Source: Bimastos eiseni (Eukaryota > Annelida > Clitellata > Crassiclitellata > Lumbricidae). Taken from it: a DNA stretch of 64,000 nt. Where the stretch lies: contig OY365807.1 in NCBI GenBank assembly GCA_959347315.1, forward strand, positions 28,522,310 to 28,586,309, written 5' to 3'. The notes beneath the pieces were generated by a model. That model had not been told where the DNA came from and searched no databases. It saw nothing but the letters and a program-made list of their open reading frames with translations. Within the stretch, counting starts at the first letter, position 1; the number at the start of each line of letters is the position of its first letter. The translations under genes were made by a program, and so were the position numbers. Shown one piece after another: positions 22,822 to 34,930 of the stretch.

Positions 22822-25800
22822 TCATCTCTGACACGAAGCAGCCTACAACTACGATAATTGTAAGTGACTTCTTTGGTTACCTGTAGGCCCTATAGTGTAA
22901 TGTATAGGCCTACGATTCTACCTGCTGAGGTACGGTGCTATTGATCATGAATGTTAATTGACGGTTGCATAGTTGCATATATAGTCATCCGGAAGTCTTG
23001 TACGCGTGTACTTAGGCGACACGGTGTCACGTACGGCATCAGTCTTGTATCGAGGTCGCTCAGCTTTTACAGAGCGGAGAATCAGTCGACCCCCCCCCCC
23101 CCAGTCGATGTTTTTACGCTCAGTGAACCGAGAAGAGTGTTTAGCTTATCGGCTGCAGTGCGTGGGTTTAAACTATACAACTATTCTTTGACCATCGATT
23201 TTTGCCTACCTGCTATTCTGTGCGATAGTATGCCTATAGGGCCTACGCTATCAGTTGCGGAGGTGAAAATGGCCTTTGTAGTAAAACGGAGTTTGTGTGA
23301 GTGGTTGTAGTAAATGCTCAGCGTTGTTATTTAAGCGGATAATTTCTACAACGTCGTAACGCAACCATACCTCTACAAGCGTTTTCAGCAAAGCCGGGTA
23401 ACGTCAGGCCTCCTTTAGCAGAGCTAGCCTATGATGGGCGAGGAAAATATTAAATAACTTAGGCCTACCTAATAATATAAGAACTCGAAACCAAACAATT
23501 AGAAGAACCTTAATTGGCCTATGAATTAAGAAGTGAATGGAAAGCACAAAAGATATGGGTATTAGTAGGATAGAACAAGTCGATATAAAATCAGTGTCAC
23601 AAACAAATGGAATAAAAGGAACGCATCATATGCGAGGCAATAACGAAAATGGATCAACACTGTACGAGGAAGCGCAACATAAGTCACAGTGCCAACAAGA
23701 AGTATTCGACAATTGGATCGCCCAATGCCTATAACAAAGTCACAAATAATGGGCATGATCAACCATGGACCCCTTAGTCTTTTCTGCTATATACACCTGG
23801 CTCGGCGTAAATCATTGTCTTCTAAATTAATACATTACTATATAGCAGGAACACGCCAAATATAGGCCCACGGACGGAGAGACTTAGGAAGCATAAGCGG
23901 GGAAGATTCCGTCCAAAATTTCAGGTAGAGGGTATACGTTGCTGTTTATATCCCCAGAATTTCATGAACATTACTCATTTCTACAGTAATTTACACTGAT
24001 CAGCGCTTTTGTGCTGTATCCATATGTTTGAGAATTGAAATTTCTTCCCAACCGATCCCCAAACTCAATTTTTTCGGCCTGTACCCCTTCCCATGCCCAC
24101 CACGACCAAGTTTCTGCCCATGCGATGATAGGCCTAGGCACAATGAGTAGACTGTTGTCAGTCTAAGCCTTAGACTATTGAAACTCGATCTCATGTAGGC
24201 CTCTGCATGCATGTATGTATCGATGCACTCGCAGACTGTTTCCTTCGCGCAATAATTTATTGCATGCTTACTTCATCTGCGCATCGGATGTCCATATCCA
24301 TGTAGATCTATTTCACTGTATCTTCGAAAATAACATCTCACACTGAGCCACCCATGTAGAGTTTCCTACTTTGTCTATGTCATATATATATATGTATATA
24401 TATATAAACTTCAAGATGCACCCTATGTGCGTCCGTTTAAGAAATGCTTGGTACATTATCTAATAAGGATATGGTTTCACTTCAGAAAGACTTGACCCCT
24501 CTGCACCGGTGAGAGCGTGACCTTCGCTTTCATTGTGTGCTTCTTTTTAGTTAATTGCAGTTGTTCCAATGGAGTGGTCTCTGCAAATACACTACAGTGA
24601 TATTTAAAGTGCTACGCTTGACCGAATTTGTCATTTAGGAAAAACTATAAATATGACAATGCACCTAGAAAGTGAACAAACACTACTCATATGTGCAATT
24701 GCTGGAAATGCCGTCGTAAAATCTGTTAAAAGTTTACGCTGCTTCATCACCGGAACTTGTTGCTTATCTTCTTGCCCTTTGTGGTCTATAGACTGGGGAG
24801 GCCAATAGGAGCCTAAATAGTTTTTTAAATTACATAACTTCGAATAGTAGCGGTGGTCAATACAATTTAATGTCAAGCAAGATGTTTTAAGAATGTGCCA
24901 AGAGGTCCTTTATTGAGTTTTTGCTTAAACTGATGCTGTTACATTATGTATATAACTCTTGTGCGCTGTTATTCCTTTGCTGGTAGTCTAATAAAGAATA
25001 TTTTTACTTACTACATGGCACTCGTTCAGTTTGTTCAGTCTCTAAGTTCGCTTCCCTGACCTGTTGAAAGTTAGTTTGCTTTAGAGTTTGTTCAAATTGC
25101 TTTGATGGTCTGACCATTCCTTTAACAACCTTGAAATTTGCTAAGCCCTACCTACATACAGCCTCAGTATTCGTAAAAGTAGGTCTACCTGAGTCATACC
25201 TTATGCAGTTTTCGAGGCCATTTCTAAGTCTTACCAGTTTAAAACGTTAGCAGCCAACGTTGAAGTTGTTACTGACCTGAGCAGCTATGGCCATTTAATT
25301 TATTAGTCTAACATAGATCCAACAAAATCTTACTAAAGCTGTAATGGTAATAATACATCGCATACCTGCAAGTGACGTTGAGCCTACTCGCTAGGTGGCA
25401 AGACTTGTGTCAATTGTCAATACTTCCAAACAATGTGTTTTGTATAGAATGCTTCAAAATTTAATAGGAGCTTAATTTGAATGTGACGACATTTTTTTAT
25501 CTAATAAATTTAATTCAATATCGCAATTTCAGATAAGTTTCGCGCTCGTGGTCATGTAACACGACGCTGATTAATGTTGACCTATTGCACCCTTGGTGGA
25601 AACTGCTTCACAGTGCCTTGGACCTGAGAAACGAGATTACAATAGAGTGAAATGGTTTTTAACCCTTGCGAATTGCGACTTTTGAATCAATGCAAATACA
25701 TGTATATACATCAGATCATAAAACATATTAAGGAATGTTCACATACAACCGATCTTCGCACCTGAAAATATTCTTCAACTCTGGCCCAGCTGACAGCATT

Positions 25801-28419
25801 GGTTGAAGCGCGCTCTGAAGCATTCTTTGCGAAAGCGCAGGTGTGATGCGGTTCTCATCCCTATGGTAATTCAGTCAAGAGTTTTAAATCTCGGTTTGCA
25901 CGGTTCGAACACAGAGACCTTAAACGGCGTTATGTCTAAAGTCTAAACGGGCAGCGATGGCGATGGCTATCACACAATCAATTCATTTTAAAACTAGCAG
26001 CGTCGAGGTTATACGTTCGCTCTATAAATGGTGTGTTCATTTGCACTTACCTGGAGATACTATGGCATGAAGGCGGTAGTACAGAAGCAACTAATCTTAT
26101 CACGTGACTTCCCTGCAGTGATTATCTAAAGGCGACAGAGCGTCAATCTCACTGATGAGGTGAATCAAATTAAATTATTTTTAGTTCTCACCTATTTCAA
26201 CCCAAGCCTACAATTGTTATTATTTTCATTGTTCGTATCACTGCATCTATGATGATAACGATGTTGGCCCGGATACTGTTGAGGTAAAGAATTAATTATG
26301 GTTATATGCCGGTATACATTATTATGTGCTAATAAACTCCCAGATCTGTGAACTCTTTGAACCCTGGGATGGGTCAATGCCAAGAGGAATGTGAAGGGTA
26401 CAGCAGCTGTTGAGTTGGTCACTGTTAATTGATGCGGTCAGTTGTTATTTCCAAGCGGTCGGCAGGCATGCACAGTCAATCTATCTGACCTCTGATGACC
26501 ATGATGACCGACTTCAATCGACCGCATCAAAGAATCCTCTCCGCTTCCTTAGCTCTCTCTCTCCTCTTCCAATTTTCCACTTTCCTCCCCACTCGCCCAC
26601 AAAGTGGCGGAGGAGTACATCCAGGCGATGCACATAATATCCACACACCAATTAACAGTCCTTCTGTTTATGACCAAATATTCTTGAACCTGCTAATTGG
26701 CTCATCGGATTATCTCATGGGGATTTGCCGCTGGGCAGCCCGTAAGAACAGAAGAAAGCAGCAGGCTTACTTTTCCGCCTACATTTTGCATTTAGGCAAA
26801 TGGCCAGCATTTAAAGTCCATCAATCAGAACGTACGAACAGAAGTATGCTTTGGTGTGGTTGTGTATCTGTACATGTATGTATATGTGCCACTGTATCCG
26901 TGTATTTCCTCAACAGTTGGTTACTATCATTTTGACCTGTATACATCCCAACGAGACGCAGTAGGCCTACATATACAGCACAAGTGGCTGGCTGACCGCC
27001 TCCTGCCTAATAGGATTGAGAATGATATTCTTAATCTCAGGTGTCCTCTCAACCAGTTCACCGCTTCTGTTCGCGCGACCTTAGAACTATTGTCTTGGAT
27101 GCTATCCTTTATTCTATTGATCAGGCCAACTCGGTCTCCAGAGTGTGTTGGTGTGCGCGTGCGAAGAGGTCTGTAGATATGTGCGTAAGTGTGTGCTTGT
27201 GTGTGTGTGTTTGTGTCAATGTGCATGTGGGTTCGTGTGTGTACATGCATGTGTGTGTGCATGTCCAGTTTCCAGAGGTACATAGGAAGCAGAGCGTTAA
27301 TGTGACATAGAGAGCTACATGGCATGAAGGATACATTTGGCCGCGCTGATGTTGGGAGCGCCTCTGAATAGTCACCTTGAAGAGGCGCTATAACACACAA
27401 AATGAATGAATGAGCATCAACACATGTGTGAATCAAAGCATGTCCTCTAATTCAATCTTAAAACCTGTCCAAGTGATCAGGTGAAAAGTCATTGGCGGTT
27501 GTCGTTGGAATTCCTGAATTCTACCAAAATCCATGATTTCCAAACTTAGTTCTCACGTGAAGAGGATAAAAAAACTGAAATAAAAATAGTCAACTTTCTA
27601 TTGATAACCCTGCTCGCACAGGGTAAAATTGAATTGCATGACGAGCAGGACAAACAAACGGACGAACGAACGGACAGACGGACAGACGAACGGGCAGACA
27701 GGAGAACTGTGTGTCGACTAATAAACGCGCAGACGGCATTAATCTGAAAGGCGGGAAAAGCCATACGACACGTAGAACGCGCGGACGGTCACCACTGACG
27801 ACGGTCTTAATTAAATTAATTGCATAATTAATGGCAAACGGATTTAATGACGAGGATAGAAGACACGCGAGCGACGCATACGTGGCGTGGAAAGGGAAGG
27901 ATTCCAAGCTGAAGGAGGTGGTGATGGCAGTGGTGGTGGGGCTGCCGAAGGGTATACAGGATTGGGGAGGATGAAGACTCAATGACTCCGTGCGTTGAAT
28001 TATAAATGTGTCGTGTGCGCATAACGCCAACTGAACCAGCGACACGCAACCAAACGATGATGATGATGACGACAACGCCAACGGTGACTTGGAATCGAAG
28101 GCTCCAGGTATAGAATAAGGTAGACGTCAAATTCTTACGTTCTACAAATATCGTAAGACTTTAAAATACGAGGGGCTACCTGCCTCGTATATCTTCCAAC
28201 CGGTGGCCATAGAGACATTGGGTCGGTTTAATACTTTGGCAGCAGATTTCAATGTCAAAGTTGACAATCGCACCTCTTTTATCAATGGCGACAGGCCCGA
28301 ATTTTCTTTTCTTTTTCAGCGACTGTCTATCTGCATCCAGCGTTACAATCTGTTTGCTTTCAATGACACTTTTCCTTTGATACCTAAAAACGAGACCTGA
28401 TCCATCGGACAACTATTTA
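22822..28419. other. Intergenic region, no gene seen
   Basis: Mostly AT-rich with short, weak open frames. It holds a second dispersed-repeat copy at 23241-23294, a C run at about 23089-23102, and a GT-rich microsatellite near 27180-27270. The motif TAGGCCTA recurs. Nothing here has good splice sites or a recognisable domain. Confidence 0.55.
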
Positions 28420-28616
<197 letters not shown>

Positions 28617-29631
28617 ACATTAAGAGAGTAAACCTACATGTATACTATGAAGGGTTTGTAATACAAGTAAATACAGAGAGAAATCGAACCATCGTAATTG
28701 GGTCATCAGGTACAAATATTGAGAGGTGATTCAATCGCAGATATGTCACAACTGCTCTTTAGAGGAAAATTATAGAAGCCTCTGAGGAGCAGAGAAAGGA
28801 TGATGACTTAGCACACAGTCATCAGCAACAGCAAAACTCGTTATAAGTGTTTGTTGTCGCCTAAAGCCGAACCGAGTTCGACTCATCATTTAGGATATTT
28901 CTCTCTACTGCCCAGGAGTCTTTTCTTCACATTTCTTCAGGAGACATCTATTTCCGGGCCGCGTTATCTGACTCTGCTTAGATTTCTGTGCAATCAAGCA
29001 ATGCTGAATTTGGTGCTAACAAAATCGACCAGAGGGCTAAAACTGAAGGCCTATCTGGATCTACTCGACCCTCCCTCCGTATATCAATTCACCTTCGCAT
29101 CTCCTTCAGGTGACTACATGACTAATCTATAATGATGACCCAATTACGTTGTTGGAGACCTCCTAAACGGGATTGTTTCCAAAATTCTTGGTTCGAGAGT
29201 CAGGATTCGGTAACTTTGAGAAGTCATAAGCGGGATAATATTTAGATAAACATACCACATCGTGCATCTACTTATGCCTATTGTATTTATTTTCTTTAAC
29301 TAATAAATATGATTCTCAATTTCTTTTACGATTTTGAAGCAGTACTGTCGCTTTTGCAATAGAATTCTTCGAAAATATATCCTATAGGGAGCAAACAACT
29401 GCGGGCACAAAAGTTCCGTCATCTGTCATGAGTATTAATGAGATAAGTGGTTAATGAGGCAACGCTTTTCTAAGCATTCAGCCCTACTCACGGCTTCCGA
29501 CCCTAGGTTTTGTCGACATGAGGTCGGATCGCTTACATTACCTCCAGGGCAGAAGGATATGTAAATAAACTTCTTTTGCAGATATATAGCATCATAATTT
29601 CGTGGAGGTACGTAACAATGCCGCTGGTTGG

Positions 29632-29815
29632 CCCGTTTCTTCCAGTGGTTGGTTGACCCGTCTATTCCATTAGTTGGTTGACCCATCTCATCCAGTGGTT
29701 GATTGGTCCATCACTGCCAGCAATTGGCCTATTGGTTGGTTGGCCCATCCTCTTCCATTGGCTGGTTGGTCCAACCCTTATATTAATTGGTTGCCCCAAC
29801 TCTTCTAGTGCTGTT
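29632..29815. repeat. 25-bp degenerate minisatellite
   Basis: About seven diverged units of the type TGGTTGGTTGACCCATCTC lie head to tail and stop about 75 bases before the assembly gap. The period of 25 is clearest at 29654-29728 and 29767-29815. Confidence 0.7.
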
Positions 29816-29889
29816 GGATCGGCAGGCTTAACTGTTGACTACAGATCAGCTGAGTAGAAGAAGGGTCAGTGTTTATGCGTCAGCCAACT

Positions 29890-30089
29890 NNNNNNNNNNN
29901 NNNNNNNNNNNNNNNNNNNNNNNNNNNNNNNNNNNNNNNNNNNNNNNNNNNNNNNNNNNNNNNNNNNNNNNNNNNNNNNNNNNNNNNNNNNNNNNNNNNN
30001 NNNNNNNNNNNNNNNNNNNNNNNNNNNNNNNNNNNNNNNNNNNNNNNNNNNNNNNNNNNNNNNNNNNNNNNNNNNNNNNNNNNNNNNNN
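29890..30089. other. Assembly gap (200 N)
   Basis: Exactly 200 N bases, a placeholder size, so the true length is unknown. Minisatellites lie close on both sides, so the gap is probably an unresolved repeat. Confidence 0.98.
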
Positions 30090-30119
30090 ATTAAAAAAAT
30101 GCTCATTAGAAATCGGGTG

Positions 30120-30262
30120 AGACAGACAAAGAGACAAAAAGACAGAGTAACAAAGAGGACAAAAAGACAGAGTAACAAAGAGACAAAAAGACAGAGAAAC
30201 AAAGAGACAAAAAGACAGAGAAACAAAGAGACAAAAAGACAGAGAAACAAAGAGAACAAAAT
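30120..30262. repeat. 24-bp purine-rich minisatellite beside the gap
   Basis: Units of the type AAACAAAGAGACAAAAAGAC repeat with a period of 24 bases for about six copies. The array starts about 30 bases after the gap. Confidence 0.85.
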
Positions 30263-31849
30263 ACAAAATACTTTAATGAATTAAAGACAGTGGTGATTTC
30301 TGATTGGCCAAAATAGACGGTGATTCGCTATAGTCCGCCATGACAGTGAATACTTTTAAATCGCTTTGAAACATGCAAAGCCTTTATCAAAGCGATTCAC
30401 TGCTTTGCCCTAACTCGTCGTTGTCCAATTGAGAACTTAAAAGTCTCTGCTATTGCTTTGTGTCTATTGTTCTTGAAGCTCATTCGAACTGCTTTCAACT
30501 CCGTTCCATGTTTCGGGTGATCATTTTATTTACGAGGCTACGTCTCCAGAAGAAAGGCTTGCGTGTCAGCGTGACTGAGAGCATCGTGTTTGTTGTCTGA
30601 TTGCATGTGAACGCATGTTTATGGTGTGAATGTGCATGACTGCGTTCGTGTATACAATTCGTTTACATAATAATATTTCCCTTTATTCAATTCAAAGTGA
30701 CAAACCACAAGATGATTGAATGATACAGTGGCAACAAATTATAGCAAGCTTTAGAGGATTCGAATTTAGCTGTATGGCAGCCTGCCAGGCGTCCATCTGT
30801 ACTACTACTCATTTTCCAACGCCACATAGCGATTGGGAGGATTATTGAACCCTATGGAGCTAGTAGGTATCGATTGAACCCATGTCTTGCTGGTCTTCGT
30901 GTCAGCATCTCACCAGGCGACTATCTCCCCACCAAATATACCATCCAAATGCGTCTGAGCGCTTGTGTTGTCAATAACGCCAGTAAATCTATTCGCTATA
31001 TGAATTTGAGATAATTACGGCCATTTCTCCTCACTGACCGTGTCTGTGCTTAAGGGAACGAATACAAGGTGGGCAAAGGAAGCTGGAAGGACGACGATCC
31101 GTGTGCTTTTGACAGGCTCCTAGTTCGAACACATACATAGTCATATATATAATGTATATATATATATATATATTTGTCCAAAAGGTCTTCGTTAGTTCGT
31201 ATACGCTGACGCTGGTTCCTGGGACTTGACTGGGCTGCATCCAGTTTATCCTAACGTTCGCAGCTGATTATAAGACTTCTACGATTTGTCTGCTTCTCAT
31301 ACGTTTCGCCATCCTGATTGTTATGAACGTGTGCGGCAATGTCTCTGCAGACCCATGCGTCACATTCTGCCCTATAGACCTATGTATAACTGTGCTCGTT
31401 TCCTTCTGAGTATCTCTTCTTGTTCATGCCTGTCACACGTTCAGTGTTCAAAGGTTTGCTTGTCTGCTTCTGTCTATCCCATTTCTGTACACCTCTCGAT
31501 GTCCATTGTTCCCTCTGCGTTTACTGACCACGTGATTGTGTAACTGCCTTTGTCTTGCTGCACAGCTCTATCGATATCTCTGCGCATATGCCTGTGTAAC
31601 TTAGGTAACTCCAATCTGTGTCCTTTAGCATGCTCCTGTTTAGTTCTGCTTATGCTATTTTTGTTGTTCTTGTGCACATGTCTACAGTCCTTTGTTTGAG
31701 GAGTCTGCGTACATCTGCAAATGTCTGTGTCTTCCTTCCAGTCCTATTCCTGTCCTAGTGAGTACGTCTGTATGTCCCTGTGCCTTTCGGCCGTCTTTGT
31801 CCTGCTATGCATTGGTATGCGCATTCCTGTCTTCAGTCCGCAGGTTACA
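30263..31849. other. Intergenic region, no gene seen
   Basis: No exon or recognisable element. A short (TA)n tract lies near 31145-31172. The sequence becomes more GC-rich towards 31.85 kb. Confidence 0.5.
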
Positions 31850-32345
31850 GAGGCAGCTGTGCGGCAGCGGCTGCTAGGCTACGGCGCGTTCCAAGTTGAT
31901 GCTCCTGTTACAAGAAGAGGATGCTACGCGTCGGCCGAGGCGTCCGTCTCTAATTCCTGCATCACCATCACTGTCGGCTGCCCTAGCCATCAACGGCACC
32001 AGCAGACGCAGAGCTGGCACCAGCATCCCCATCAGCATCCGGCGCTCCACTCCCTCCTCTGCCACGCTGGCATCAGCAGCAGCAACGCCGCCAGCGGCAG
32101 CAGCCGCCAAATCAAAGGCAGCAGCAGCCGTGACCAAATAAGACGCGCACCTGGCGCCAATCCAGCGCCGTTTGACGCAGGTGACCACGTGTGTCCCCGT
32201 CACTCGCACCTTTCTCCCTCTCAACCCCCCCCCCTACCACCCGCCACCCTGCACGAGTCTGGAGGGAAGGATCAAAAGAAAGGAAGAAGCGGAAGAGTGG
32301 CATTCGCCAACAGCTGGTCCTCCCTAAACCCCACTCGACGGCCAT
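31850..32345 (+). other. GC-rich, coding-like patch (possible terminal exon)
   Basis: One frame at 31896-32141 reads EEDATRRPRRPSLIPASPS, then GTSIPISIRRSTPSSATLA and an Ala/Lys-rich end before TAA. Its composition looks like a disordered protein tail. An acceptor-like TGTTACAAG at 31906-31914 would open it in a phase that fits the phase-1 donors at 16076 and 16253. A second frame runs open to 32346. No homology is recognised, and the patch may simply be a GC-rich regulatory island. Confidence 0.25.
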
Positions 32346-32389
32346 GAGATAATCAACCACTCTGACAGAAGCCAGGCACTTATGTTCCT

Positions 32390-32429
<40 letters not shown>

Positions 32430-33054
32430 GTCTGTCAGTTCGTCTCTGTGTCGCTCTTTATCCGCGTCCCCAGCTTTAAGTAAGCCGACAGCTGAAACAG
32501 TTTCTAGGTTGATCATCCTTGATTTCACACTTTTCTTTCTCTTTGTCTCTAACTGTCACTCTTTCATTTTTTCTTCTTGTCCCTCGTTTTCGCGTTCGCT
32601 CCTCTTTCTTTATCTTTCCAATGTTAGAATCATTCTCTTTCTCTGTCTGTCTGTCTGTCTATCTCTATCTGCGTGACTGTTCCTCTCACTGACTCCAACC
32701 ATACTCTGTTTCATATCGCGTTCTTTCTTTGTCTCTCTAATCTTTCGTCTCTGTGTATCTCTGCGTTTCGTTCCCTTCTCACACGTTGCCGATCTTTTAT
32801 CTCCAATCTGTCATACGATACGGACATAACCATCCTCGACTCAGGCGCCTCTCTCTCTCTCTCTCTCTCTCTCCCAAGTCAGCGCCCTTCGACATTATCT
32901 CCATGTCTCTTCCGTCCTTCTTCTCTCTCTCTCCATCTCTCTTCATCGCTCTCCCTATCTTTCTCTCCTTTCTTTTTCTCTCTCTCTCCGTCTCGCTCTC
33001 TGTCTGTCTGTCTCTCTGACTCTCTGTCTGTTTGTCTGTCTGTCTCTCTCTCTC

Positions 33055-33124
<70 letters not shown>

Positions 33125-33370
33125 ACTCTCTTTCTTCCACCATATCTCTATCCGTTTTTATCTTCGCTCTTTTCTTTTCATCGTCTGCCTCGATGTTTGT
33201 CTCTGTGATTCTCTTTCTGTTTGTCTCTTACATTCATTTAATCTTTGTCCATGTGTCTGTTTCTCTTTGCCTCTTATTTCTTCCTCTGTCTCTTAATCTC
33301 TATATTTAGCCTAATCTAATTTTATTTCCGTTGTTTCCTCTGTCTGTCTGTCCGTCTACCTGTCTGTTTG
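32390..33370. repeat. Pyrimidine-rich kilobase with (CT)n, (CTGT)n and (AC)n arrays
   Basis: The + strand is almost all C and T, in runs of TCTC and TGTC, with an (AC)n array at about 33055-33126. The strand asymmetry extends about 1 kb. The long Ser/Leu-rich open frames across it are composition artefacts. Confidence 0.9.
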
Positions 33371-33482
33371 TCTGCTTGTGATCGCTGCGGTCGTCACCAT
33401 CACATCCTTAATCTCATATAAACAGATAGACAGATCATAAAAGAGATGCCGCTCTATCTTGTCATGCACCTTTCTCAGCATC

Positions 33483-33616
33483 AGCCTCCTCCTTCTCCTC
33501 CTCTGCCTATCCTCTTCCTTGGCCTCCTCCTTCTCCTCCTCTGCCTATCCTCTTCCTTGGCCTCCTCCTTCTCCTCCTCTGCCTATCCTCTTCCTTGGCC
33601 TCCTCCTTCTCCTCTA
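33483..33616. repeat. 38-bp minisatellite
   Basis: About 3.5 near-identical copies of a 38-base unit containing CTGCCTATCCTCTTCCTTGG. The period is not a multiple of three, and the copies are almost identical, which suggests recent expansion. Confidence 0.9.
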
Positions 33617-34899
33617 GCGTCTAGAACTCATGGAATCTCGTGGCCAACATGGATCCATCACCAAAAGCAGAGTCCTGAGGACGTCCGCTGGAATCTATGG
33701 CTCACGTGGTACACAATTCACCACTTAAATGACTCATTCTATAGAGACGTTATATAACTTACAACAGTCATAGGCTCAGATTATCAGGCAGCAGCCAGTC
33801 AGTCACAGAGCCAGCCATTCAGCAGATTTGCAGTCAGTCAACCGCAAAATTTAATCTTACAGGCAACTTTATTGTTTATTGTTTGGTGTGATTTCAATTT
33901 GAACTGAGCATTAATTATACTTTTAGAGCGTTTGCTTTGATAACTAATTACCGTAGGTCTAATTAATATAAGTAACCAGCTTAAGTCGTTACTGAGTTAA
34001 CTGAAGTAAATGCTGATCATTGTATTTTCTTTGTGACCCATCGGATCCAACTTAAATCAAATCAAATCTATTCCATTAATTATGCATCGGATTCAGATTT
34101 ATTGTAATGGTTCAATAAATTATTTTACATTCCTCTAGACCGCTGTCTATGTATAGGTAAAGTTTGTCACCACATGTCAGCTAACATGTTAGGCTTACTT
34201 GTAGGCCATAATTTAAATCCAACAGCTCACTGACCCACACCTAAGATAACCAATTTTATTGAACAATCGACAAAATATTAGAAGTTATTAGTTTTCTGAG
34301 AGGCATACACGCACTGCACGTAGTCCTGTGTGGCCTATCAAAATGCGCTGTTTAATCGTATAGACTGCAAGTACTTGCGTAAAATAACAAATTAACGGCC
34401 AAACTGGCTATTAACAAGTTCTTACTGTGATTGCAGCAACAATAGCCATTAAATTGCATTGTCAGCCATTGTGTTCCATTGTTATTATTAATATAAAATC
34501 GTCAGCAACCAGATGTACACACGACTCAAATATAAGACAAACCTTTGAATAAAATTTAATTACAATCAGAAACATAAACGAAACGACGAGATTTTCTACG
34601 ACTGCTTCAATTATTGCTATCGAATACAGATTTAAATTAGATGTACAATTATTTCCAAAGTCATTTACACGATGACCAACAAATAAGGAAGAAATTACGT
34701 CAAAGAAATAACATTAAAGAAAAGCGTGCTTTAATTAAAAGTTAGGCGAAAGATAGGCCTAATGTTAACAGCTGCTTATAATTAATAATCACTCGAACTA
34801 TTAATAATAACAGTAACAGTAGCCGTAATCAAAAATAAATAAGTAATAAGTTATAAGTAATAAGTAATAATAAGTAATAATAAGTAATAATAATAATAA

Positions 34900-34930
<31 letters not shown>

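Noticed and set aside
30120..30262. CRISPR-like regular repeats near the gap
   Set aside because: Direct tandem units with no spacers, in a eukaryotic genome; a minisatellite.
32673..33296. 207-codon frame with His-Thr repeats
   Set aside because: It is a translation of CT and AC microsatellites.
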